A stretch of 64,000 bases of DNA from Barthelona sp. PCE (taxonomy: Eukaryota; Metamonada: BaSk clade): the NCBI GenBank assembly GCA_040285745.1, contig JAUFOR010000002.1, positions 496,001-560,000 of the forward strand, given 5' to 3'. Of the stretch, positions 56,295-64,000 are shown piece by piece; the first letter of the stretch is position 1, and every line of letters starts with the position of its first letter. A program made the translations under genes and the position numbers. The notes beneath the pieces were generated by a model. It made no database searches. It had not been told where the DNA came from and saw only the letters and a program-made list of their open reading frames with translations.

Positions 56295-57557
56295 CTAGCT
56301 AACTTTATTTATTGATAAACCTCGGAACCATCTGTGTTTCAGAGCCTCCATGGCATGGGGCCGATGCATAGCTACAGGATCAATAAGCAATCTTATAAAC
56401 TCTATTGTTAGAGGTATCTCCTCAAGTGGTATCATAGAAGCATTTGCCCCCCACTCTTCGAGAGGGAAAGACCCACACTCACGTGATATATTACGTAAAA
56501 ATGGTTCAAAAACAGGTTGTTTCTTTAAAACTCTTGTCTTCCCTACAATACAACAATATTCAGCAAAAGAATCTCTCTCAAAAACCCTGGGCACACCAAG
56601 CAAGAAAGATAATAAGACAATTCCCACAGCAAAAATATCTGCTTTAAAAACATCATATACAAAACCAAGGTATTGTTCAGGTGGTCTAAAACCAACAGTT
56701 CCGCAGTGTACTGCGTTGTCGAACCGTTTATCCAAAGAGCTTAATCCAAAATCACACAAACAACTATCACTAAGATTATCAGGGTGAAACAAAAAATTGC
56801 TAGGCTTAACATCCCGATGAGAAACTTTTAGCTCGTGGAGCTGACTCAATGCAATCAATAAATTCCGCATATAAGAACGAATTAAGTGGTAACGTTCAGG
56901 TTCTGGCAGCGTTCTTAAAAATCTTAATAGATGATTGAAATGTACATGATTATGATAACTTAGTAGAATACTGATATTTGCACCGCTGGAATCACTTAAT
57001 GCTGAATAAAAATCTATACAATGTCGCAAACGATGTTTCAATTGATTCTTTTTAAGAAATTTTAACACTACAACCTCATTCAACACACGATCCGTTGAAA
57101 ATATCGTGTGTAGTCTTTTCACAGCCACAACATTACCTTTATAACTTCCCTTATATACAGTACCAAACGTACCTTTAGAAATTGGCTCCAAACTCTGTAA
57201 TTCATATGGGAGTTCGGGATAATCAATGTTTTTTGTCTCCTTGACGAAGAGTTTCGACTCAAAATACGCACATGTTACACTATCTGTAAAGCTATCTCTT
57301 TGTACCACATCATTAAGCACCAACTTCCTTCCAACGTTGACCAACGGGCTGGATTCGGGTCTGATCGTTGCATTAGGTGGTGAAAATGCGGTAAGCAATG
57401 GATCTTCAGGTGATGTGAAATCCGAAATGTCAAATGGAGTGCGTGATACACCTCCGTCGTCGCTGCCAATGGCCTTAAACATCGGAATCGGGCTTAAATG
57501 TTGCAAAATACCCTTTATTTCTGATGTTCGCTGCAGCTTCTTAGGAAATGGTGTCAT
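56295..57557 (-). CDS. CDC7: Cdc7-like protein kinase
   Basis: The 420-residue protein has a ~110-residue N-terminal extension and then a complete kinase domain: ISKGTFGTVYKG (glycine loop, ~128), VVAVKR (Lys ~148), SHRDVKPSNFLF (~247), LCDFGLSS (~269) and GTVGFRPPEQY (~288, PPE in place of APE). HRDVKPSNFL and the GTxGFRPPE wording are characteristic of Cdc7. The ~50-residue insert between IFAVGIVLLSFL and the final RPHAMEALKHRWF block also fits Cdc7, which has kinase inserts. Cdc7 with Dbf4 phosphorylates MCM to fire replication origins. A CK2 or cyclin-dependent kinase is less likely. Confidence 0.78.
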   Translation of the reverse strand: MTPFPKKLQRTSEIKGILQHLSPIPMFKAIGSDDGGVSRTPFDISDFTSPEDPLLTAFSPPNATIRPESSPLVNVGRKLVLNDVVQRDSFTDSVTCAYFESKLFVKETKNIDYPELPYELQSLEPISKGTFGTVYKGSYKGNVVAVKRLHTIFSTDRVLNEVVVLKFLKKNQLKHRLRHCIDFYSALSDSSGANISILLSYHNHVHFNHLLRFLRTLPEPERYHLIRSYMRNLLIALSQLHELKVSHRDVKPSNFLFHPDNLSDSCLCDFGLSSLDKRFDNAVHCGTVGFRPPEQYLGFVYDVFKADIFAVGIVLLSFLLGVPRVFERDSFAEYCCIVGKTRVLKKQPVFEPFLRNISRECGSFPLEEWGANASMIPLEEIPLTIEFIRLLIDPVAMHRPHAMEALKHRWFRGLSINKVS

Positions 57558-57704
57558 ATACTGTTATTGAAGCCCCAACTAATGCCCTGCCCTTACTTTA
57601 TGTAGGATGTGTTGTAATTTTATCAATAAAGGGTTATAATGATAACAAGTATTCATTTCACATTTTTCCTCTTTTCACCTGACAAATCGCTCAAAATACG
57701 AATC

Positions 57705-58712
57705 ATGCCGAGAATTGTTGGCGAACAAAACGAAAGAGATCACAACAAAACTATTTCTGTTGACCAATTCAGGTTAAATCACACATCAATGGTTGATTTT
57801 CTGGATACACAGCATATCTTCTACATTGAAATAACTAAAAACGAGGAAAGTTATGAACAAAGGAATGTTCTAAAAATTTGTCGTATTGCTGACAAGGCTG
57901 TTGTTGACACATTTGATTTACCTTTGGATTTGAATCTACAAGAACACAATTATCTCATCCACAGAGATGTTGGGTCACGAGTTGCTCTTCTCATACTGGA
58001 TAATGGGTTTTACAATCTTAAACTTGATTCAAATTGGAGGATCTTGAGCTCTGAATTCATCATGAGAGACTTTGAATACACTTGCGCAACTGTTGACGAT
58101 GGTAAAATCTACTATTTGGAAGAATCAGAAGTAGATGATGATGATGTTCACTATCAGATTTTTGTAGAAGGTCTACGTGGTGAACATCATAGAAGGCTGC
58201 TGGAGTGGACCTGCACTGTAGTGGAGGATATCTATGTAGAGAGAGACATTCTCTTTCTGTTTGATATCGCTAGATTACTCATTGTAGATGTGAAAACTTC
58301 TGAACAAGTTTATGTTGAAATGAATCACATTAATCCTTATCCTGATACGATTGAGAGTCTTTATAACCCAACTTTAGAATGTTATGTTGTTTTTTTCAGG
58401 GGTAATGAAAATTACAAGTGCTTGATTTTACAAAAAGACTTAACATATCAGATTTTTGAGACTGGAATTGAGGTATCTGATGAGGAAAGTTTTAATCTGA
58501 TTACCCATAACATGTTTATAGTAGATGGGAAAGTTAGAGTGATTAAAAATTTTGATTTTTCATCAAAATCTGTTTTATTCGCATGCATTGATATTCCAAA
58601 CGAATGTGAAGATTTCATTGCTATAAAGGAGAACATGATTGCTTGTGCGCATTATGATGATGATGATATTTATGATGAATATTCCTTTGTAACAACCCTT
58701 TATTACGAGTAG
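57705..58712 (+). CDS. Acidic orphan, possible beta-propeller
   Basis: From the ATG at 57705 (MPRIVGEQNERD) the protein has 335 residues, all alternating short beta-strands with Asp/Glu-rich turns, including a DDDDIYDEY cluster near the end. No signal peptide or membrane helix is present. An earlier ATG at 57639 would add a hydrophobic leader, but that stretch is part of a T-rich promoter containing TTTTCACCT. I do not recognise the family. It resembles the 681-residue orphan at 26927 in texture and in the MPR start only. Confidence 0.55.
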   Translation: MPRIVGEQNERDHNKTISVDQFRLNHTSMVDFLDTQHIFYIEITKNEESYEQRNVLKICRIADKAVVDTFDLPLDLNLQEHNYLIHRDVGSRVALLILDNGFYNLKLDSNWRILSSEFIMRDFEYTCATVDDGKIYYLEESEVDDDDVHYQIFVEGLRGEHHRRLLEWTCTVVEDIYVERDILFLFDIARLLIVDVKTSEQVYVEMNHINPYPDTIESLYNPTLECYVVFFRGNENYKCLILQKDLTYQIFETGIEVSDEESFNLITHNMFIVDGKVRVIKNFDFSSKSVLFACIDIPNECEDFIAIKENMIACAHYDDDDIYDEYSFVTTLYYE

Positions 58713-59037
58713 GTTCATCAATTCTTTTTGCCTTTACCTGTTGGATTTATTGACGTCATGGATCGATCACTTGCGAAAGATCACCATCTCTCGTGTTGTG
58801 TTCCGTCCAGGAATTGGCTCAACACCTTTTTTTTTGACAGGAACAGGTGAGATAAAGAATATCGTGCCGGTGGAACACTACTCACATTCAAAAAGTATGT
58901 TTTGTTCCACTCAGTTGCTTTACCACCACAAGATGAAGTATGAATCCTTACGCGTACATGCCAGAGAAAAATAAATCAAAATCGATAAGTGCTATTTATT
59001 TATACTGAGTATGCTCAGGATGTTCAGGACACTCACA
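58713..59037 (+). other. 325-nt region with unresolved small gene
   Basis: Between two convergent genes lies an open frame without ATG, from 58741 to 58974 on the plus strand. Its codons (ITISRVVFRPGIGSTPF...) look like real coding sequence. GTATGTTTTGTTCCACTCAG (58893-58912) could be a 20-nt intron; removing it would end the protein at HSKIALPPQDEV. An ATG at 58758 lies in another frame. I recognise no protein family. It could be a multi-exon small gene, a fragment, or chance. Confidence 0.35.
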
Positions 59038-59392
59038 TTATGACAGTAACATGTTGTTCAAAGGGATGCTCACCAATTTTAAAGCATATCCAACAGTTCC
59101 CAGCAATACGACTCCGATTCCTGCTGATCTGGCTATTTTGGAGTATTCTAGGTGTCAGTAAACTATAATTAATACGGAAAATAATGAAACAGCAAAAAGA
59201 TATTCTTTCTTCATCTTAAAACATCATTGTGTACATTTCCATCGTAATAAACAACATACCTTTGTTATCGGGCTTTGTGCAACGACGGACAAGCATGGTA
59301 CATCTTTTGACGTACTTCTTGACAGCATTGTCATTACGAGCCTTTCCCTTGCTGGAGGCCTCTTCTTTGGGAGATTCTGCACGCTTGGACAT
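59038..59392 (-). CDS. SEC61G: Sec61 gamma, translocon subunit (one intron)
   Basis: Exon 1 is 59392-59260, intron 59259-59148, exon 2 59147-59038. The joined product is 80 residues. Exon 1 gives a Lys/Glu-rich N-terminus and KKYVKRCTMLVRRCTKPDNK. Exon 2 continues EYSKIARSAGIGVVLLGTVGYALKLVSIPLNNMLL. This reproduces the Sec61 gamma pattern [24 protein letters not shown]...IPINNIIV, with one tail-anchor helix. It is part of the Sec61 channel for ER protein import. Without splicing the frame would end shortly after exon 1, losing the helix. The N-terminal extension is longer than in animals. Confidence 0.95.
59148..59259 (-). other. Spliceosomal intron in Sec61 gamma gene (112 nt)
   Basis: Starts GTATGTTGTT and ends ACTGACACCTAG, very close to the ACTAACACACAG acceptor of Trichomonas and Giardia introns. 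Splicing joins K/E in the conserved KPDxKEF region. Confidence 0.95.
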
Positions 59393-59721
59393 CTTTAGCA
59401 AACAATAGAAAAGGTTAGAAAAGTGAATTGAGCTAATCCTATTTGCAATATGCTAAATTCTTTATAATATCAGTCAAAAGGCTTTTGTATGACATGATTA
59501 TAGAAACTTAATGCATTTAATTTCTATAAAAATATATTCAAATTAGCCTGCTCAAAAATCAATTCCGCTTCAAACAGTATTCTGTATTTCCCTAAAATTT
59601 AACCCTCAAAAATGTTTTTCAATGTTTTTTGACTTAGGATCTCACACTAGATAGTTCTTACTCTTAAACAACTAAAACTCTGAATATTTCTTTTGTTTTA
59701 CATTCTTTCACCTTTATATTA
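59393..59721. promoter_or_regulatory. 329-nt divergent promoter region
   Basis: AT-rich spacer between the Sec61 gamma and CZIB start codons, the longest divergent spacer in the window. I see no gene or structured RNA. It contains TTCACTTTTCTAACC upstream of Sec61 gamma and TTTCACCTTT (59706-59715), whose first T lies 16 nt upstream of the CZIB ATG. Confidence 0.5.
59706..59715 (+). promoter_or_regulatory. TTTCACCTTT element, CZIB promoter
   Basis: TTTCACCTTT followed by ATATTA directly before the CZIB ATG; same core as upstream of WDR12 and the CEP192-like gene. Confidence 0.4.
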
Positions 59722-60198
59722 ATGGTTGTTTTAAGTGTTTGCTTAAAGGGCGAGTTTGAAAACATTGATTCTGTCAGTGTTAATTCACAAATATGCTGCA
59801 ACACTCGCTGTCAGTGTGGTGCTGTCAGACAGAACGTTTGGATTAATGCAAATGAAGAAGTAGATGTGCCTAATAGCCGTGGAAAGGCTAATATAGTAAT
59901 CAAATGCACCGCATGTGAGAGACGATCAACTATTTCCAATTTAACATTCATCAAGGGCATGTACAAGTCTTCTGAGGGTCACGTGCATATCATTGCAACA
60001 GCAGAGTGTCGTTCATGCACCATTGATTCTTTTAGTTTGGATGATACTCCTTTTTCATTTCACTTTGAGGAAAGGGAGATTGAAATGGACAATGATGATG
60101 GTTGTTTCTTTGGTTTTGATGACGTCACGGGTAATCCCACATCAGTTACTGAAACATCTGTTGTTATTGAGACATTCCGCGAACGAAATTTATTGTAA
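59722..60198 (+). CDS. CZIB: CZIB/UPF0587 (DUF866) zinc-binding protein
   Basis: The 158-residue protein matches C1orf123/UPF0587 (CXXC motif-containing zinc-binding protein) along its length: LKGEFENIDSVSV at the start, a CRCQCG-type first knuckle, RGKANIVIKCTACERRSTISNL as the second knuckle, and a C-terminal half with HIIATAECRSCTIDSF. The family fold binds one zinc through two cysteine pairs. Its cellular role is poorly known, with links to copper handling by superoxide dismutase chaperone-type interactions in animals. The gene is convergent with the large gene at 60336. Confidence 0.88.
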   Translation: MVVLSVCLKGEFENIDSVSVNSQICCNTRCQCGAVRQNVWINANEEVDVPNSRGKANIVIKCTACERRSTISNLTFIKGMYKSSEGHVHIIATAECRSCTIDSFSLDDTPFSFHFEEREIEMDNDDGCFFGFDDVTGNPTSVTETSVVIETFRERNLL

Positions 60199-60335
60199 TA
60201 CTTATTGATACTTAAACTGAATTTTGAAGAACAGTCAATAGCTTATTTTTCCAGTGGGAAAATAAACGAGGATTAAGTTCATTCATGAGAAACTTGAAAA
60301 TAAAGAACATGAAAAATAAAGATTTCTTTTACATT

Positions 60336-63300
60336 TTAGTTGTAAGCCCAGCCACCCAGATGCACCAGTCCAGAATGATCCAAGAACGGTTTTTCTATGA
60401 CTGCATCTACAATAACAATTCTCTGCAACTTAGGAAGGAAACGTTTGATTGGCAAGATTGTAGGTACCTCGACGACCTGCAAATTATGCTTTTCAAGCTC
60501 TCCTGTTGGGCAATATCTCATTTGCATTAATGGAAGATAACAAATACCAACCATTGATGGAGTAATGCGTAGCTGTTCATAACTATCCATTTCGCTTTCA
60601 CCCTTGATGAACTTCTCATCAATCTTGCAATTAAGGATAGGGTATTGATCGAAAGAACACAAAACAGAACTGAGCTGATTGGACTCTACAAGACGAATAA
60701 TGTCTGGTCTTAAGTTGTGCTTCATGACAATAACAAGATCAAAATCGTAGTCAACAATTGCCATTCTTGGAGTCACTAGCTGAAGAATGAAACCTGACAA
60801 TAATGGATTGGCACGAGCAAAGAATTCATGATCCATAATAAGGCGATTGATATCAATATCAACTGATGCATTATCGATCTTATCAACCAAATTCCTAATG
60901 TCCAACATCTGCGCACGGAAATCGGGGATGAAAATGTGCAATGGATAATTGTTGGCCTGTGCCTTGGGGTATTGTGCAAAATATGTTGCGTTCAATGCTT
61001 CTGAAGTTGGGTTCAATAACGCAAGAATATCTCCTGGAAGACGGTCATTCAGGAACAGAAGCATGAGGTTGTAAACATCACGACTACAAGGTGGTTTAAC
61101 ACCATGAAGACTGTCAAGTATGCTGTTACATCCACTGGTCAGCTCATCACGAATGATACGAAGCACCGAAATGTGTGTCAGCAAGAACTGACCAATTGGT
61201 CCTCCTTCCAACTTACGCTTAGTTGAGATTGAAATGGAGAGTTTCTCAACTAGGGACTGTGAAACAAATGTGACTACATTCTGAAGTCGATCACTTAACT
61301 TAGGTTCACTCTGCAACACGTGTACGGAAGGTGTTTTGAGCAACAAGTCCATCATATTGAGATGATATAACGCTTCATTAACAACAAGATCACTACTTGT
61401 ACCAAAATCTTGCATCAATCGAGCAAACAAGACCATAAGAGGGCCACGCAACCACCCAATGATCTGAGGTGGGGGAACTGCTGTGAGGGGACACTTCATT
61501 GAGAACTCAGGGTAAACAGGAAGTATTTCATCAGCTAGAAGTTTAATTACTTTTGCACATATCTGTGGCAAATGTTGATGACCAAACGTATTCTCCAATA
61601 ACTCAGTGTAAGTATCTGCGGTTAGATCCTGGTGATTTCGTGGAGAACACATTTCGTATATGAGTTTCTGAGTACCACCACCAATACGTGGAATAACATT
61701 CATAAGCGACAGCGCTTCGATACAGATAATCATAAGACCTGGTACAGATTGCGGGAAGATTTGAGTCACGGGCAGATCAAAGTGTGGAGCGTGCATAGTG
61801 AAACCCCACAAAATACCAGACATCCACAAACGCATTGCTTCGTACGGCGATGTGAGAATATCAGTTGACATTAGATGGGGATCATTAGCAATGTAGCACT
61901 TCTTCAACACACCATGTGACATCTCCTCGAACTGATGAACATCACATATGATAAACACCTTATTGTTGTCAAGACGTTCAAGAACATTGAGAACACGTGG
62001 AGCATCTAGTTGACAAGAAGCAATACCGAATAGTGGTGTCTCATTCAAGAACTCATCAGTGACTTCATCAACAGAAATAAGAGGAGCATCACGAAGGAAA
62101 ACGTTTGTGTAACGAGAAGAAACGCAAACAGCTTTGTAAAAACCAAAATCTATGGATCCATCTAATTGGAAACGGGAACATGGGTTCTCTCCAAGACAAA
62201 GATGTAAGTTATGAGCATACAGGAATGCTCGTGCAGCAAAGAATGCTAAATCAGGCTTAATTGAAACAATAAGAAGAACACAGACGAAAAGAGGTAGATC
62301 CTTCAACTCATCCGGCATTTCAGCCAGATCAATCCACTCAGCATTGAGCCAGTGGTCAATAAGGCCATCTTCGATTGCATCAAACACTGATGAATCAACC
62401 ATATCCTTTAGATAAGTGGTCATCATATCAAAACCATCAGGAGCTTGAAGCAGACTGTGGAAAAGATCAAGCTCCTCTTCTGCGATAAGGTATAAGTTGG
62501 TACAGAACTTGAGAGCAAATACCATGCGCTGATGAATTGAAGGAATACGTGTAAACATATTTTCTATAAATGTATTAAGCATTGAAACACGAATAGTTGA
62601 ATCAAGAACCACCTTCCCTTCAGGCATCTCTTTGAAAGCATCCAAAATGATCTTATAAACGCCCTTAAGGTTTGGTATAAGATAGAACATCTTAGAACGG
62701 TTCATAACATGAACTAAAGCCTTCAAACCACTACCTACAATATGTGCATAATACTTGTATCTGCGAATTACACGGTTCTTAACAGCCAACAGATACGCCT
62801 TTGCAAATGCTTGACTATCACGACAATCACTCAGTTTCTTGCACTTCTCGGAGAAAACTGAAAGCGTCTTCTCAAGCATTTCCACGTTAAGCTGGCGTGA
62901 TGCACTTACAACATACTGTAATGCCTCACGCTCCAGACGTGTCTCTTCACGAGCCGCATTAAAGATAACTGCAAACAGATTTTGAGCAATACCATACAAA
63001 TCAGGATCATGATGAGAACATAGATCAAAACAGACAACCTCAATCAGACTATCGAGCTCACAGTCCATGTTAATGAATGGGAAATCCGACAAACCACTGC
63101 TTAAAAACGATGTATGAGTCAATGGTTGAACGCATTGAATGATAACCTTGCAGTCTGCAACGAAATCAAAACGATTGTCACCAACCATCAGTCTATATGT
63201 CCTGTTCTTAATGACATGCAGTATATCCAGAATAATTGGTGCCAGTGATATGAGAAGATCAATATCTTTGATGACAGTAACCTTATGTTTGCAAACTGAG

Positions 63301-64000
63301 TTTATGAGTGCATCTCGCTGTTCGTTAACAGAAGAATACTTATACAATCCAATGTAATTCACATCAGTAAACAATGAATTAATTAGTTTCTCTGAGAAAT
63401 CAAAGGGATCAAAGATTGAAATCACACGTTCACCATAAAACGTTGAAATGAATGGAGAGAACTCCTCTAATTGAAGCAATAATGGCGACAAAAAAGGTGT
63501 CTCAGTAAAGAAACGGTTAAATAATTCAGCTACTCTTTTTGGTTCTGCTATTTGCTTCATATCCAACTTTTCTGTATTTCGAGTAGTTGAAACCATAGGT
63601 ACTGAAGTAATACTACGCTCAGTGGGTAAGGAACGTTGAGTTTTGCTACCACGACTAGTTGCAATATTGTCTCTTATACCCTCACCATCAAATAACTGAT
63701 CCATCTCCTCTGCAAGATCTATCGACTCCATAACTTCAACTGAATCATCGAATTGGATGCCACCAAGCTTTGTAGTATGCACATGTGTGTAAACTTCTGT
63801 GATAACTTCAAGAGAAAGGGGATACTGAACTTCATTGGGTTGAGGAACAAAAGCATCAAGAATATATTCGCGTATAACTTCGATGTTTAGCTGGAGTGCA
63901 TGCTTGAATGCCTTGTCGGAGTGAATAGCTGCTGAGTCAGATGCGACAATAAGCTGTTTTGACACCAAATCATTAAGACATGAGTGGAATAACTCAACAG
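60336..64000 (-). CDS. Large helical protein, C-terminal ~1220 residues
   Basis: The gene enters from the right edge; the open frame runs unbroken to the stop at 60336 and continues upstream with VELFHSCLNDLV. The visible part is almost wholly alpha-helical, of alpha-solenoid type, without low complexity except a Ser/Arg stretch near the left of the fragment (SKTQRSLPTERSITS). A few blocks (LHIFIPDFRAQMLDIRNLVDKI, MKHNLRPDIIRLVESNQLSS) might identify it in a search. I considered NOT1, but its C-terminal signatures are absent. The function is unknown. Many frequent-codon choices (AAG, GTG, CTC) suggest good expression. Confidence 0.7.
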   Translation of the reverse strand, partial: VELFHSCLNDLVSKQLIVASDSAAIHSDKAFKHALQLNIEVIREYILDAFVPQPNEVQYPLSLEVITEVYTHVHTTKLGGIQFDDSVEVMESIDLAEEMDQLFDGEGIRDNIATSRGSKTQRSLPTERSITSVPMVSTTRNTEKLDMKQIAEPKRVAELFNRFFTETPFLSPLLLQLEEFSPFISTFYGERVISIFDPFDFSEKLINSLFTDVNYIGLYKYSSVNEQRDALINSVCKHKVTVIKDIDLLISLAPIILDILHVIKNRTYRLMVGDNRFDFVADCKVIIQCVQPLTHTSFLSSGLSDFPFINMDCELDSLIEVVCFDLCSHHDPDLYGIAQNLFAVIFNAAREETRLEREALQYVVSASRQLNVEMLEKTLSVFSEKCKKLSDCRDSQAFAKAYLLAVKNRVIRRYKYYAHIVGSGLKALVHVMNRSKMFYLIPNLKGVYKIILDAFKEMPEGKVVLDSTIRVSMLNTFIENMFTRIPSIHQRMVFALKFCTNLYLIAEEELDLFHSLLQAPDGFDMMTTYLKDMVDSSVFDAIEDGLIDHWLNAEWIDLAEMPDELKDLPLFVCVLLIVSIKPDLAFFAARAFLYAHNLHLCLGENPCSRFQLDGSIDFGFYKAVCVSSRYTNVFLRDAPLISVDEVTDEFLNETPLFGIASCQLDAPRVLNVLERLDNNKVFIICDVHQFEEMSHGVLKKCYIANDPHLMSTDILTSPYEAMRLWMSGILWGFTMHAPHFDLPVTQIFPQSVPGLMIICIEALSLMNVIPRIGGGTQKLIYEMCSPRNHQDLTADTYTELLENTFGHQHLPQICAKVIKLLADEILPVYPEFSMKCPLTAVPPPQIIGWLRGPLMVLFARLMQDFGTSSDLVVNEALYHLNMMDLLLKTPSVHVLQSEPKLSDRLQNVVTFVSQSLVEKLSISISTKRKLEGGPIGQFLLTHISVLRIIRDELTSGCNSILDSLHGVKPPCSRDVYNLMLLFLNDRLPGDILALLNPTSEALNATYFAQYPKAQANNYPLHIFIPDFRAQMLDIRNLVDKIDNASVDIDINRLIMDHEFFARANPLLSGFILQLVTPRMAIVDYDFDLVIVMKHNLRPDIIRLVESNQLSSVLCSFDQYPILNCKIDEKFIKGESEMDSYEQLRITPSMVGICYLPLMQMRYCPTGELEKHNLQVVEVPTILPIKRFLPKLQRIVIVDAVIEKPFLDHSGLVHLGGWAYN

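Noticed and set aside
60336-64000. CNOT1 (NOT1) identity
   Set aside because: Suggested by the solenoid nature and the frame upstream, but the NOT1 C-terminal signatures (for example the LERLIV..PHPWG block) are absent.
1-64000. Entamoeba-like origin
   Set aside because: AT-rich compact genes fit, but TTLL9 and the CEP192-like protein imply flagella, and the intron ends and TCATT initiators fit metamonads better.
1-64000. tRNA genes, rRNA, CRISPR arrays, transposons
   Set aside because: Gene-free stretches were read for A/B boxes, direct repeats, terminal inverted repeats and transposase motifs; none was found.

Overview
The window is nuclear DNA of a compact, AT-rich, intron-poor unicellular eukaryote. 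About 29 protein genes fill nearly all of the 64 kb on both strands. Gaps between genes are mostly 10-250 nt, and several convergent neighbours touch or overlap. The genes are plainly eukaryotic: exocyst, retriever, Rab, Arf-GAP, Sec61 gamma, Sm protein, DDX1, WDR12 and Cdc7. A TTLL9-type tubulin glutamylase and a CEP192/SPD-2-like protein point to basal bodies and axonemes, so this is a flagellated protist. Three splice-confirmed genes have introns that start GTATG and end in a fixed 12-nt branch-point/acceptor block (NCTNACNNNNAG). Many start codons lie 6-21 nt downstream of TCATT. Both traits recall metamonads, especially trichomonads (Inr TCA+1Y(T/A); ACTAACACACAG acceptors). The standard genetic code fits every long gene. 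I infer a parabasalid-like metamonad; the species is not identified.

Layout. 1-6.7 kb: 3' end of a NOG1-type GTPase, TTLL9-like ligase, an unusual P-loop protein with strong codon bias, and a large AAA ATPase. 6.8-15.4 kb: a multi-span membrane protein, a bacterial-type DUF523/TudS protein, an LRR/coiled-coil protein, two further membrane proteins, a BPNT1-like phosphatase and a UBA-UAS-UBX p97 adaptor. 15.4-26.9 kb: the 1751-residue CEP192-like protein, a GT8 glycosyltransferase, a helical orphan, ArfGAP1 (one intron), an Sm F-like protein, a 3-TM orphan and an MFS-like transporter. 26.9-39.3 kb: a large orphan, a BTB-LRR-DUSP protein, a 2-TM protein, VPS35L, an ABCA half-transporter and DDX1. 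39.4-50.4 kb: FIG4, a Rab (one intron), WDR12, a folliculin/SMCR8-type DENN protein, a secreted PC-esterase-like protein and VAC14. 50.5-64 kb: glucosidase II alpha, exocyst Sec5, a Cdc7-like kinase, an orphan, an unresolved small gene, Sec61 gamma (one intron), a CZIB zinc protein, and the C-terminal part of a large helical protein running off the right edge.

Functional themes. Endomembrane traffic is heavily represented. FIG4 and VAC14 are two of the three parts of the PI(3,5)P2 complex. VPS35L is the retriever core, Sec5 is exocyst, and Rab, ArfGAP1 and an SMCR8-like protein add small-GTPase control. ER entry and quality control are represented by Sec61 gamma, glucosidase II and a UBX adaptor. 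There is no operon-like or mobile-element organisation, and I found no tRNA, rRNA, CRISPR or transposon. The clustering of traffic genes is most simply chance. The most unusual items are the coupled splice motif, the BTB-LRR-DUSP architecture, the CEP192-like protein with its PTPEP tract, the DUF523 protein, and the small unresolved gene near 58.8 kb.
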